Assembly (NCBI RefSeq): GCF_037038585.1
Contig: NC_092520.1
Span: 149,791,104-149,855,103, forward strand
Source: Patagioenas fasciata
Taxonomy: Eukaryota > Chordata > Aves > Columbiformes > Columbidae
Reading direction: 5' to 3'
DNA length: 64,000 nucleotides
The notes below the pieces were generated by a model that ran no database searches, was not told the DNA's origin, and saw only the letters and a list, made by a program, of their open reading frames with translations. The position numbers and the translations under genes are program-made. The number at the start of each line of letters is the position of its first letter. Position 1 is the first letter of the stretch. Shown in pieces: positions 12,961 to 50,838 of the stretch.

Positions 12961-14968
12961 TAGCATGCAGAAACAGTAGCTTAAGAGAGTAACTAAGAAC
13001 GGACTGCCCTAGGCTATATGTGGAGCCTGGGAAGTCACAGGCACACATAGTCTTCATCTCCATCCCAGGAGACAACATGTTAGGAACTTTTCCCATAAAA
13101 CAGTGTGTAGCATATAAACTGTATTGTAGTGTTTCGAGGCACCAGAGCTGAGGTCTGATGCTCTCCTAGCTATGTAAAACCTGGAGCTTTGTGAGGTATT
13201 GGGGTCAGAGGCACACAAAGGACAGATGATGAACAACTAATCCTTTGGCAAAATGCAGTAGAGAGGCCAGCTGCTTTCACTCGCCTTCAGTTTTGGCAGA
13301 ATATGCTAGAAATGGGTATTTTGACATATGTGGTTAAGTTGTAGAAGGCGGTACAGTCATGCGGTCATGGAAAGGGAAAGAAATTGAACAATCAGTGAAG
13401 CTCAGTAGGAATCGTACCAGGAGCCTGTGGAAAAGGTCAGTATAACTTGGCAAAGAGGCCGAGAACAGAGTTTGGGTGAAATCTCTGATCAGCGTGTAAA
13501 TAACCAACGTCAGATGGCATTTTCTTTGGATATTTATTCTGGAGCTGGTGAAGGAATTACTGTGTGAGTTTCCTGTACTGAATTACAGAAGAGGCAGATT
13601 GGACAGTCGTTATGGTTTCATTTGTCCCTGTGTTCATTAGGTGCTCTCTGTGTGAGTGTCGGGCAGTAGGAACCCCTCTTCTTGACTTATGGAAATTTCC
13701 AATGCATTGGAAAGAAAACAATAATTTTGCCATCAGTCCTTGCAAGCCCCAGGGTAAGCAGTTGGCAGGGTGGTTTTAATGCTCTGGTAAGAAAGCTGTA
13801 GCATGGGTAAATATTCCACTGAAACAAGATAGCCCTGTAAGGCAGGCTGGCCCAGCTCCAAGGCGACTAACCCATCCGTCTCCTTCTGGGTGAAGGATCA
13901 CCTCCTGGAAGCCCTCAGGAATGCCTGCGGGTGGCAAGGATTGCTTGCAGAAGACGGGGGCCCCTCAGCAGCATTTGGCTGGCCCCTGCAGTCTGGGCTC
14001 TGAAAAGTTCAGCTACCTCTCGGCTTGTGAGCAGCTCCAGGTTTGTTCTGTCCGGGACAACGAGGGGGTTCTGTGAGCGCCTCCCGGCTCCCACATCCTT
14101 AGTGATTTTTGCCAAGTGTATTGCACAGGCAGTTTGAGACCCGAAGCAGGACACTGACGTGGGATTTAGTCAAGAAAGAGAAGAAACAATATTTCAGGAG
14201 CTGATGTTCTGGCATTATGTCATTGGGTAAGAGCTCTATAAAGAGAATTTACACAACTGTGATTCTTCCCCATAGCAACCCGTGTTGTGTAAACAAAGCC
14301 GACCCAGAAGCAAGTGTCTGTGCTTTGCAGCCGTTCACATTGCACGGTGTACATTTGCTTGGAGGCAGGATGCCCAAAGGGAGGGCTGGTGGCTTGTTTT
14401 GTCCACATTAATTTTGAGCCTGTGTTGTGGAGAAGCTCGAGCATGCCCTTGCCCCGTTAGTACTCTGAGGGTTGATACCTGTAAACATAGGTACATAGGA
14501 TTTTCCATGACGTATAAAACCACTATGGACTAGCAGTCCATATTTGATGGTGATTCAGGGGAAATCTGTGTTACAAATCGCAGATTTGCTAAACAGAGAT
14601 GGTGGTGTTGGGTTGCAAGGCACATGCACAGCTCCTCCGCAAAGAGAGATGAAGGCTGGCATTTGGGGTCAGAGGCCAAATGAAGCTTTGGGCTTAGATT
14701 TGGTGTTGTCAGCATCTGATGAGAAATTTCAAACATTCTTGAAGAATATCCTGAAATTCTGGTTGCTTTTTGCTGCCATTTTAATCAACATTTCATCATG
14801 TATAAACCAGAAGCTGTAGTTTTGAATTTTGAATCAGAATCATGGAAGTAAACTTGTACACAGGGATTGTGTCCAAGTTCCTGAAATTCTTGGTGTAGTT
14901 TTAGAGCCTCATCCAAAACCCATTAATAGAAGGACTTCATCTGACTCAAAATTCAATCATCAGATTGT

Positions 14969-15040
14969 TTCTAACATGGTGTACCTAGAAAGCAATACCA
15001 AAGCTTCTAACATGGCGTACCTAGAAAGCAATACCAAAGC
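14969..15040. repeat. 36-bp tandem duplication, two copies
   Basis: Two adjacent 36-bp units (14969-15004 and 15005-15040), each starting ttctaacatgg, differ at one base. It is non-coding within the presumed B4GALNT3 intron 1. Confidence 0.95.
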
Positions 15041-15642
15041 AATGCCTCAACCACTGCACTGTCAGTTCCTCTTTGTTATTTAGAAGACTTGTTATATTTT
15101 CCTGGTTTTGATATTCATCAGTATGCCTGCTTTTGTTTCCTCCTCAGCATAGCTGTCAGATAACTCTTGTGTTGTCTCACACCTAGGGGTGTCTGTGTCT
15201 TCAGGGCTTTATACAGTGTCAAAGCAGGGCATGCCATGCAGAGCCCTGGGATGACCAGCTGTTCTGCTACCCTGAAGAACACAGGCAAACAAAAATAATT
15301 TAAACAAATCATAAGGTATTTCTGGAATGACCTTCAAGAGTGTCAGTTTAACTTGCTTTCTTGCCTAGAGGTCAGGTCAACCCTACCTGCACTATTTCTG
15401 GTGGATGTTTGTCCAACCTGTTCTTTATCTTAATTCTTCCTTCAGTCTAGAGACAAGACTGCCTCCAGTCACCACCAAAACTGATAGCACAGGGTAATAA
15501 TTTTGTCACAATGCTCACAGAGACCATGGAAACAATACATTTCAGCAGAAGCGTATCACTGCCTTCGAGGTGAATTCAGGGGAAGAAAATACCTACAGCA
15601 GCTTTGAGCAAAATGACAAATAGAAATACTGAGTACAAAAAT

Positions 15643-15671
15643 GAATAAGATAAGATAAATAAGATAAGATT
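15643..15671. repeat. (ATAAG)n-like simple repeat
   Basis: Imperfect array of aataagata and ataagat units. Confidence 0.7.
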
Positions 15672-15899
15672 CTATAGCCCAAAGTTCCGCTGAACTTGAC
15701 TGAAAGTCAGGCTGCAGAGAGATATTTTGGGAATGCTGCATCTACGCGGAAGTGTCAAGCTGTTGAGTCTTTAGGAAAATGCCTATCCAAGATAAAAGAA
15801 ATAATGCATTAGCTATGTTTGGTAAAGCAATACAAATGCTGACTTGAGGGTCTAGTGCATAGTTGATGTTCAGCTTCACATCCTAGACAGCTCCTGTTT

Positions 15900-15916
15900 A
15901 AAAAAAAAAAAAAAAA
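15900..15916. repeat. Poly-A run (17 A)
   Basis: Uninterrupted A run. No retroposed sequence was recognised immediately before it. Confidence 0.95.
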
Positions 15917-18900
15917 TTAAAAATACCTCTTGGAAAGCTTTCTGAGCAGTCTGTGTGCTGCACTGTTTGGATCGGTTGAGAAAAATGCACTTACCAAAGC
16001 TTTCTGAATGCTGCATGGATGACCTTGTTGAACTTTCTTGGGTGCAGTCTTGTTACAAAAAGAAAAACAGATGGCAAAGACTGCGGAGTGTGGAATTTCC
16101 ATTTTCTTTCTTTCATTGTGCAGGTACCTCCCTGTGCTCAGGGCAAGAAAGCTACATACATGTGTTGCTTTTTATTCACTGCATTTATTCAGGTACCTTG
16201 GACATCAAAGCAACAGATCGGTTCATGGTTGAAAGGATTTAGAAACATGCTTCTTTTTGCCTGAAGTCCTTACTGCTGTTAATGACGATGCTGTACATAT
16301 GATTAAAAGTGGGCAAGAAGCCTCCCAGGTCTGTCTCCAAGTACAGTGCACACGATTTGCTGCACTGAGCTGGTGATATATGGAGGCAAACATTAGCTTT
16401 AATTAACTTGTTACCACAGTAGAACAGGCTTTTATTGACTGTCGTGTGCCTAAAGGCACGGCATCACTGGTGCTTCCAGACAAAGGGGACAGTGCCAGGA
16501 ATACCACTTTCAGTGATCATAGCCAGGTGGAACATCTGCTTTTCATGCTAGTCACCTTGAGGGCCAGAGAGGAATTTTTAAAATTATTATTACATTTATT
16601 TAAAAAAAAAGAGGGGGGGGAGCAGACGGTATGCAGAGCTGCAAAGTATGAGTCAGCAGTTGAGGATGTGGTCACTGGGAGTGAGTTGGTGGAAACCCAT
16701 GTAGATGTTCCAGGATTAAAGGTATTTTTGTTCAAAAATTATGTCAGATGTTACCATTTACCGAAAAATTAAAAAAAGGTGGGAGGAAGACAAGTATGAC
16801 ACTGGGGTCCACAAAGTAGCTAGTTATTTTGATCTTAAAAGCAGGAATAAAAACTTAGACTTGTATCAAAACATCTGATTCCGTACTCTTCTGTCAATCT
16901 GCCAGTTTTTCCAAGCACTGCAGGTATTGTAGTTCAAGCAAGCCAAACATCTTGATCTCTCATCAGTAAGTGATTTGAGGCAAATCCCATGTTTTAAAGA
17001 CAATGACTGGCAAAAGCCTGTCTCGGGAAATGCAATACTGTGAAGTGAGCTACTCAGATACCCTTAATCTTGGTATGACTGGAAGCAGCTCTTTGTAACA
17101 CTGGCTGTGGCTGTTTTGAGAAATCTGTTGCTGTGCGTGAAGGATGTAAAAAGTGAGAGACTGTTTGCCTTTGATGGCAGTAACTTACAAGGAGGCAGAT
17201 CGAGTCAGCACAACGTCTTGGGGACAAGCACACAGCAATTGCAGGACAACTGTCACGCGTTCCGTAAATTAAAGAGTTGAACTTGCCAGCCGTTAATGAT
17301 TTTAATGGCACAGCTATTATGGCTGTAATGTTAAAAGCATATTTTATTGTTTAAAAGCTTCTACATGTGTTTTGTGCGGTTAAGATGACCTGTGGATTAC
17401 TGCGGAAGAATAACAGAATAGAAAGCATTTCCCCTGTGTTGCTGTGGAAATTAGTAGTGTCAAAATCATGGTCTTCATCTTACATTCCTAGAAGCTGCAG
17501 TAGGTGCTCTTCTTCTCAGGCTTCATTTGAGTCAACTTTGGCCTGGAAAACAAAGCATCCTGCTCTTTCCCCTTCCCCAGTCTAATCCCTCAGGACATCT
17601 TAGTGCAACTTTGCAGAGGCAGAAGAGAGGAAGGTGAGGAGGGGTTACATTAGATGGTTGGAGGGGAGAGGACATGTCTCCATTGCTTGTGGCCTGTGGA
17701 TTAGGCAGCCAAAGCTGGGCCTCTGTGGCTGGGCACCTCAGCTGGCTGCAGGTCGTAGTTGCCCTTCCACACTGGCATTGGCTCCTGAACCTCCTCTGCC
17801 TTCAGCTGGTCAAGTGCAGATAGGCAAGAGTTTGCAATTGTTTTACTCTAGGTTGAAACAGACATTTCTGGAACTAATTTTATGAGCTCAGCCCTGTAAT
17901 TTTGGCAGATAGTGCAACCGACAGCAACATCATGGGCTTTCTTACTCAAATCCAGCAGCGCATGTCCTCGGTGAGCTTTCAGGACACAGGCAGTATTTGC
18001 CAGATAATCTTGTGGCATAGACGGATTTCATGATTCAGCTAAGGCAATGGAAAATTTTAGCGGCAGCAGCGAGATTTTAATTTTATCTTCCACAAAACAG
18101 GTTAGTGCCACAGCCATTGCTTATCAGTTCCTCCTTTCCTGTATGAAATACATTTCCTATACCTAGAGGGCAACAGCAGCAAGTTATTATTTGGTGGCTG
18201 AAGTCTAGAAGTTGTACTGCATGAGTGCTCAGGGTAGTTATTTCTGCTCGTTTTCCTCTCATTCCCAAATGCAGTGCTCTGCCTTTTCCTCCGTCATACT
18301 TCATGTAGTTTTAATGTTCTGCAGCTTATTGTCAGAGTTTGCAAACTCACAGTCAGCAAAGCCATGCAGTTTTCACAAAACAGTGAATCAGAGTTGTAAC
18401 TGGAGGAAGAATAGAGGAATTTATGTTTGCACACACAGTCTCTAACTTGTGATTTATCCCTGGAGGAGGTCAGAAATCTTATTTGTAGAGTCCTACCCTA
18501 ACCAGAAATGGAAATGTTTGCAGGGCTCCCTCTGTAACACCAAGTTTCATAACTTCTTGAATTCTTTTAACTCCGGGAGTATTGCTCTGATCTTGATCTG
18601 AGGGCAGGGCATTCAGTCTTTTCTGCCTATGCCTTTTAATGACTGAAATAAGTAACCGGAGAGATTCTCTTGGCCTGACTCTACCCTTGAATGATTTTTT
18701 GGTAGTTTCTCTGAACGCCTGTCTGTGATTCATGATTTGACCTAACCCTCACTTACCCCTATGGCCAGAAACCATTGGCTGTTTGTTCCTTTTCACTTTA
18801 TCCTTCCCTCTCATCTCTGTTTTTAGGAGATCAGTTTACACCTCATCTTTATGCTTTGTACACTTGGTGTTGTATGGCTGTGTACAGGTGTGCGTGGTGG

Positions 18901-19185
18901 ACCAAGAGGTGGGTGTTGCTTCCCCTGCGGTGGGGCACTATCAGTAGGGGTTTGCCCTGGTCAGGGTGTGCGAAAGGCATGTCAAACTCTCTAAATACCC
19001 TCTTCCTCAGAGCGTGATGCAGCACTGCCTTGGCCAAGTGACAAGGAGATGGCCACAATCAGGCTGCAGCCACGAAACCAAGCTGCCCAGGGTGCACAGC
19101 ACAGCATGGCAGCTTGTCCCCATGCTCTCACTGGCCAGAAGTATTTGGTTGCTGGTTCACAAGCTCATTGCCCGTGACACCCAGC

Positions 19186-20030
19186 ATCATAGAATAGTTT
19201 GAGTTGGAAGGGATCTTCCAATGTCATCTAGTCCAAGCCCCTGCCATGAGCAGGGACAACTTCAGTTAGGTCAGGTTGCTCAGAGACCCGTCCAACCCAG
19301 CCTTGAATGTCTCCAGGGATGGGACATCTACCACCTCTCTGGGAAACCTGTGCCAAGGTTTCACCAACCTCATTGTAAAAAATTTCTTCCTCATGTCTAG
19401 CCTGAATCTCCCTTCTTTAGTTTAAAACCATTACCCCTTGTCCTATTGTAACAGGCACCGCTGAAAAGTCTGTCCCCATCTTTCTTATAGGCCCCTTTTA
19501 AGTAGATAGGCCACAGTAAGGTCTCCTTGGAGCCTTCTGTTCTCCAGGCTGAACAACTCTCTCAACCTGTCCTCATAGCAGAGCTGTTCCAGCCCTCTGA
19601 TCATCTTGGTGGCCTCCTCTGACCCCTCTCCAACAGGTCCACTTCTTTCCTGTACTGAGGGCTCCAGGGCTGGATGCAGAACTCCAGATGGGGTCTCACC
19701 AGAGCAGAGGAGCACCATCACCTCCCTCAGCCTGCTGGCCATGCTCCTTTAATGCAGCCCAAGCTATGATTTGCTTTCTGGACTGCAAGTGGATGTAGCC
19801 AGCTCATGTCCAGTCTTTGATCCACCCGTACCCCCAAGTCCTTCTCTGCAGGACTACTCTCAATCCCTTCATCCCCCAGCTTGTATCGACACCAGGGGTT
19901 GCCCCAACCCACGTGCAGGACCTTGCACTTGGCCATGTTGGACGTCATGAGATTTGCATGGGCCCATTTCTTGAGTTTGTCCAGCTCATGTGGCAGGGTG
20001 AAGGCACTCCCAGTGCACTGCCGTGTGAGT
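19186..20030 (-). mobile_element. CR1 LINE fragment with reverse-transcriptase remnant
   Basis: Reversed CR1 copy of about 0.85 kb. It starts with atcatagaatagtttgagt. The - strand frame at 19727-20010 still reads K-W-A-H-A-N-L-M-T-S-N-M-A-K-C-K and E-K-D-L-G-V-R-V-D, typical of the end of CR1 ORF2. A second open piece (19485-19742) is in another frame, so the ORF is broken. Confidence 0.9.
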
Positions 20031-23000
20031 GGGGTATAATCTAAATGATAACTGGGGCAGGAGGTAGAGTTGAAGTTCATGCTCAGGACAGGAGGCTTGA
20101 TGCATGTTTGTGAGAGACTACAAATAGCTCCCTGAGTTGAGCTCACATGGTCATGTTGAGTTTCAAGCAACCTTCCGCAGCATCGTTTGGACTAGTATGT
20201 TTGCAAGGTACCTAATGGTAATACTTGTGGGTATTGGGTACCACACCTGCATACCTGTTCAGCCAGGAATTATACTGTGAGAGATTTCAAATTACATTGA
20301 AGTCCTGTGGGAGAACAGCAAGTAGAAAAAATTCAACCAGGATAAGAGGAAAAATAGAACCATCCAAGAGAGGGTTAAAAAACATCATAATCATACTGAG
20401 GGTCTGTGGGTAGTGAAGAACAAAACCCTGCTTCATACCTGCCAGTTTTTCTTGCCATGTCCCTGCAACAAAAGAGGAGGGGGATGGTCTTGCATCAGAA
20501 GGAAAATGCTTTTCATGCAAACCAGCCTGTGGACCTGCTGTTTCCTGAGGCTGCCGAGTGAAATCGTTTAGCAGGGTTACAAAAGGGTTGGGCAGCATGT
20601 GGGCGTTAATAGCATTTGCAGCTATGTAAGCACCAGTAACAACAGCAGAGTAATCAAATCTCCTCCTTCAGAGAGGAAGCTCATCACCTGAGTGGGTCTG
20701 GGATTTCCCCTTTGCACAATTGCCAGGTACCTTCACAGGCTAATTGAAGCATGGAGTGCTGGCTGGGGCCAGGGGCATGACAGTAGCTTGATGGCTCTAA
20801 TCTGCAAACAGAGCAGCTCTGGTCACACTCCTGCCCCAAAGCCTTGATAGCTCCCTGGGTATTGCTGTTATCTCTGTCTGCACCTTTCTGCTTTTTACAT
20901 TTTTATTATTATTGGGTTTTTTCTCTTGAGCCAGGCTTCAAGTGCATTGCTCTGGCAGAGTTATGACTGCTGGATGAGATCTCCCCATCTCCATGTGCTG
21001 TTCCTGCAGTTCCCTTCCCTGACTTTTAACCTGAGAGCAGTAAAAAGCATAGCTGAGGCAAGGCAGATAGTGCCCTGACTGGACCCAAGGCAAGAAATAT
21101 CTTCATCTTATTTCCTCTTATTACATCTTTCCTGTCCCTGAATTGTTGGTCCACTGGCTCTGCAGGCAACTGGCTCCAGACCGGCTGCCTCTTGTGGCAA
21201 TTCCTACTATAGGATACAGCATCTGTCTCAGCTTCCTCTTCAACCTCTTTTCTTTGTGTCCACCTGCCTCTTTTTATAGAAGCAAGCTCAACTCCCTGAG
21301 GGCTTCCCATCCCAAATCCAGAGGGGCAGCTGAGGCTCAGCCCCAGTTGGCATTTGGGTCATCAACAGGCAGCTGCCAGCCTGTCTGATGGGAACAGGGA
21401 GAAAAAGGAACCCTTGTCTCCAGAGAAGAATCACCTTCACATTTCTGGGCAGTTGCTGATCCCTGTAAGGCTTGAACCTTGGACCACTGCGGTACAAAAG
21501 CAGAAAAAAAGGTGGATCTCTTCTTGTAGAAAGGAGGTCAACCAAGTATCTGGTTATACACATAGGGAAAATGTCCTGAAGGTTGGAGTGAGGATAAAAA
21601 ATGCAGTTTGGGTGCACTCTGGGCAAAACCCCTGTTGTTGCTGTGAATCCGTCTGCCCTTCTGCCCATCCACAGTGCCTTTAAGAACATCTCCTTTCTCA
21701 TCAAGTCCCTCTTGGCACAAAATCATACAAATCTCCCTGTCCGCCATCCTCTGGTGCCAGGTGTGCCATTGCAGGCAGGGATGGTGAAGGGGCAGATCTG
21801 ATGTGACACTACATGTGGTGTAACTGCAGGTCACTGGAAGCATGGATGCTGCTCTGTCCTGGCTACAGCAGCATCACCCTCCATGGAGTCTGCTGTGGTC
21901 CTAGTGTGACCACCAGCCAGCTTGGTCGGGCAAGCTAGCTCAGCAGAAAGCCCTGTGCCTTTCTTTCCTCTGGGCTGGGTTTTGGACAAATCACTGCCCT
22001 GAACCATCCCTTGTGGCTGTGGGGAGACTGGTCCTGATGTCAAGGTGGTGGAGTATGCGGCAGCAAGGCTGATGGTTGCTTCTGGCAAGCTGCGCCTGCA
22101 TCAGGGTTGGAGGTGTTTGAGGTGAAAACGTAGCCTTGGAAAACAACCAGTGTGCTTCAGGAAGCAGTGGGAAGTGGTGCTCAGAAGAGAGAAAAGCCGG
22201 GAGCTGGCTGGTGTGTCCATCTAACAGGCTAATGGCAACAAAACCTGGCCCAATATCTTCAGCTATTTACCTGGCTCTGGGACAGGTTCTTCCCAAGCTT
22301 TTGATTTCTGCCTTTACAACTTTTTGCCTTTTCCCATCCTAACCAGAACCGGTTTTGTAGAGGGGCTAGAGCAAAATCATCAAAGCTAACAGTTCTGGCA
22401 TTCCCTCTTAGTAATACTGAAGTGTTTGCTGAGGTACTTTAGTTCCTACCCTACTACTTTTTTCCAGACGTATTCTTGTTGACTTTAAGTAGCCATCAAG
22501 ATAGTGTTCCTGCCAGGTGGGCTGCTAAGCAGTGCTCAAGGACGGGCTGAACCCATGGTAGACCACCTCACTCTGGTGCTCTTGAGACAGAGCAGTGGAC
22601 GTAGCCACAGGGCTCTGCTCTCCAGCTGTCATCCAGGAGGGGATACCTGCAAGGCGATGTCCTGGATTCCTGTGGCCTGTGCTGGAGAGAAAACCTTGAT
22701 CAACAGTTGGCCTCAACAGGTCTTTACTGCAGGAAGCTGGAGGAACTATGTCTCTTTTCTATAGCTCACTCCCTCCTCCTAGTGAAGAAAGCATGGACAA
22801 AGTCAGGTCCTTCTACAAGGATCCCCTTATGGAGATCCTCAGGTGGAAGCCAGTCTTTTGAGAAGGAATTGGAGCATCAAGAACTTTCTCTGAGGGGGGT
22901 ATTTATCCCCTTATTTTCTGAAAATCATTTCCTACCATGCCAGGGAATTAGCCTGCCAAAGTACAAATTACCCAGCAAGGAAATCACTACCTCCAGATGA

Positions 23001-24452
23001 ATTCCTAGATGTTTTGTCTCTTCTATGTTTGGCTGATGTAAGTGTTAGGTAAATATTTGTACAACAATGAAAATTGCCTCCTTTTCTTTTTTCCAAGGGT
23101 CAAGGAGAATGTCAGCCGTTGGCACTTGTGTGCAGCCGAGCTCCTGTGTTTGCCATGGGGCAGGTTCCATGCCAGCCATGAGCAGGAGCCAAAGTGCAGA
23201 TGAGACCAGGAGTCACCGTGGTGGAGCGAATGGCATGGCTGGCTCTGATGGCCAGCATCCTCTTCCCAGGAGAGGAGGGCTCCTGACACTTCGTCCTGAG
23301 TGTATTCCAGAGAGCTGTGAAGTCCTCAGTTTAACAATTAAACTAAATAATCTCCTCCTTTCTGCACAGAAGAAAAAAACCTGCTTCTCTTGATGTCCTC
23401 TCTCAGTGAACCTCCAGGACTGAGCTGACTTTTGTTGCCATTTTTCTATTTTATTCCTGCTTTGCTTGATTCCTTTCTAATTTAGCCAGTCCCACTCTTC
23501 TGAGTCTCTCCTCTGAAAAAAACACGTGGTCCTCTCTCCCACTGGTACAATGAGCCCTCGAAGCAGTGAGTGCTGAATTTAATGCAAACTACAAAGTCTG
23601 TTTCAGCCCCATTGCAAGTGGGGCCATGTGTCCAGCTGCAGGGCTCTCAGAAACAGTGGTTCCTGCCTTGTTGTTCTGAATGAGGTGGAAGCTCACCGGT
23701 TATACATTATTTTATGTGAAGACACAGGAATTTCTCCTTCTTTCCCATTGCAGTCAGTCCCTGAAGCACAAGATGTGCTTAGCTGCATTAATCAGTAATT
23801 ACTTAACCAGAGTGTCTGACTGAAAAATCTTCTGCAGAAGAAAAATATCGATGCTGATATTTTTAGTCATAGACTTAAAGCCCTAGCTTCAGATCAGAAT
23901 CCTGGGGGTGGGAAGACCTAGATCAGAAATTTGTGGCTGTTCAGGATTTCACAGCGCCTCAGTGAAGCCCACATGTCGAAGCTAACACTCATGTCAGGGA
24001 AGCAGGACACCCTAGTTGCCTCCAAGTCTTGTCTCTCAGTTGCATCTCTGACTACTTACTTTCACATTTTCCACATTTCTTGCACTTTCTTTTCATTAAT
24101 TGTCTCCTTTTTTCCACCACATCATAGGAGGCAACTTCAACATCTTCACTTTCTGCTCACCTCTGCCAGATCCTACAGCATCCTGGTTCAGGAGCAAGCA
24201 GAGACAGAGTTTGCAACCCTGTTTGTAGGTGCAATAACAGGCTGAGAGCTTACAACGGTCAGGGAGAGAGATCTGTCAAAGGGTCATTTGTGAATTCTAG
24301 TTCTTGGGGTTGTTTTGGGTTTGTCTTGGCTTCTACATAGCTCAGAGGTGGTTTGGAGCTGATATAAGTCATGTGGCTTGTAGACACCCCCTCTGAAGCA
24401 AACTGATGGAGCATACTCCTACTTGAGTCACAGTGGGGTTTCCTGTGCTGCT

Positions 24453-24488
24453 GGGTTGGGTGGGCAGGGTGAAGTTGGGTGGGCAGGG
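24453..24488 (+). repeat. G-rich direct repeat with G-quadruplex pattern
   Basis: Two imperfect copies of gttgggtgggcaggg. The stretch 24453-24469 has four GGG runs separated by loops of 2, 1 and 2 bases, the canonical G-quadruplex pattern. Confidence 0.8.
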
Positions 24489-25752
24489 CAAAGATGGGTA
24501 TGGTGGCCACAAAAAAGAGTAGCGGTTTCCCCAGCAGTGGGCTGCACTGCCCCTTTGGAGCATGTCCCTGACACTTCTGGCTGCAGGAGCAGCACAGAGG
24601 TCTCAGACCGTTCATCTCAAGGCTCAGACTTGAAGCTGGCAGGATGGTTCCCGTTAGATACCAAGGCAGCCAACTTTTCTGGAACTCCTAGAGCTTTGGG
24701 AATTATTTCCATTTTTAAAGATAATGGGCAGAGAGCCTGGCTCTTCTCCCTGGTACATGGATATTGAGCTGGTCCGCCACCAGCCTGGGGGAAGCAAGCG
24801 CTCATGGAGGTTTTGGCACTCACGCTTTTCACAATTAAGCTATCATGCAGGGTGGGCACCGTGCTGAGCTGCTGGCCCGTTGGTGAGTTGCTGTCTCTGC
24901 GCCAAAATGTTTAGCAGATCTGAAAACCACATGGTGTGAGCCATTGTAACACTGGTGGGAGGCGTGAGCTCTGCTGACCATCGCTTGTCTCGTTAGTGAT
25001 ACGGACTGCCATTATGGAGAGCTACAGGGTTATGCTGTATCTGCTCGTCTTTGTACCTCCTAAACCCAGAAGGCCAACCAAGTTGTAGAAGGAAACCAGA
25101 ATTGATCCTGGCTCCTGTACCGAGCAGACTGGGAGAAGAGGGGTGTCAAATGAAGTTAGTTTGAACCTAGAAGCTGACTTCACTTAAATAGGGACATCCT
25201 TAACCACATCACTTCTAATACTTTAAGCATTACAGCTGAATGTTCCATCAGGTGCAATGTTTGCTGGCATTTCCTTCAAGAAAAGAAGATGGAAAGCTTT
25301 TATTATGCAAATAGGTGCATATTCAGAATAACATTCTTTTGATGGCTAAACTAATTAGTAATCTGGTTATTGTCTCACTTGGTTTTCATTGAGATTGCTA
25401 GTTAAAAGAAACTGATGTTTAGTTTGACCGATGTAGATCTGAGGGATCTACAAAGAGGTTCCCAGTCCTGTGGTGATTAATGAGATCTGTGGCATGTATT
25501 TTAGAACTATGGTGAATCTTTTATATAACGAGTTAATAAGAAGGAGGGAAGAGCTTTTAAGGAAGACAAAGGCAATTTCTCTCTGTCAGTCTGCCGGCTC
25601 TGAGTAATGTAAACAACTCCTGGTCTCTGCTGGACCATTCCAGAGTGTTAAAGGTCTCTCAGCCTTGTAAAGTACCAGTTTATTCTGGTAACTGCTGTGG
25701 CTTCTTTTTTTAGCCTGTACTCTGACCATCTCTTTCTGTTTCCTCTGCACAG

Positions 25753-50838
<25,086 letters not shown>

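Larger units (their letters stand above)
1..25752 (+). other. B4GALNT3: Non-coding; probable intron 1 of B4GALNT3
   Basis: No exon-like segment, CpG island or recognisable protein is visible here. The first recognisable coding exon, at 25753, starts in phase 1 behind a strong polypyrimidine tract and cag acceptor, so a coding exon must lie upstream. The long mammalian intron 1 suggests this stretch is intronic. It holds CR1 fragments (2881-3003, 5339-5570, 12235-12960, 19186-20030), homopolymer runs and a short tandem duplication. Reading it as intron is inference. A transcription start or unrecognised non-coding RNA within it cannot be excluded. Confidence 0.65.
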
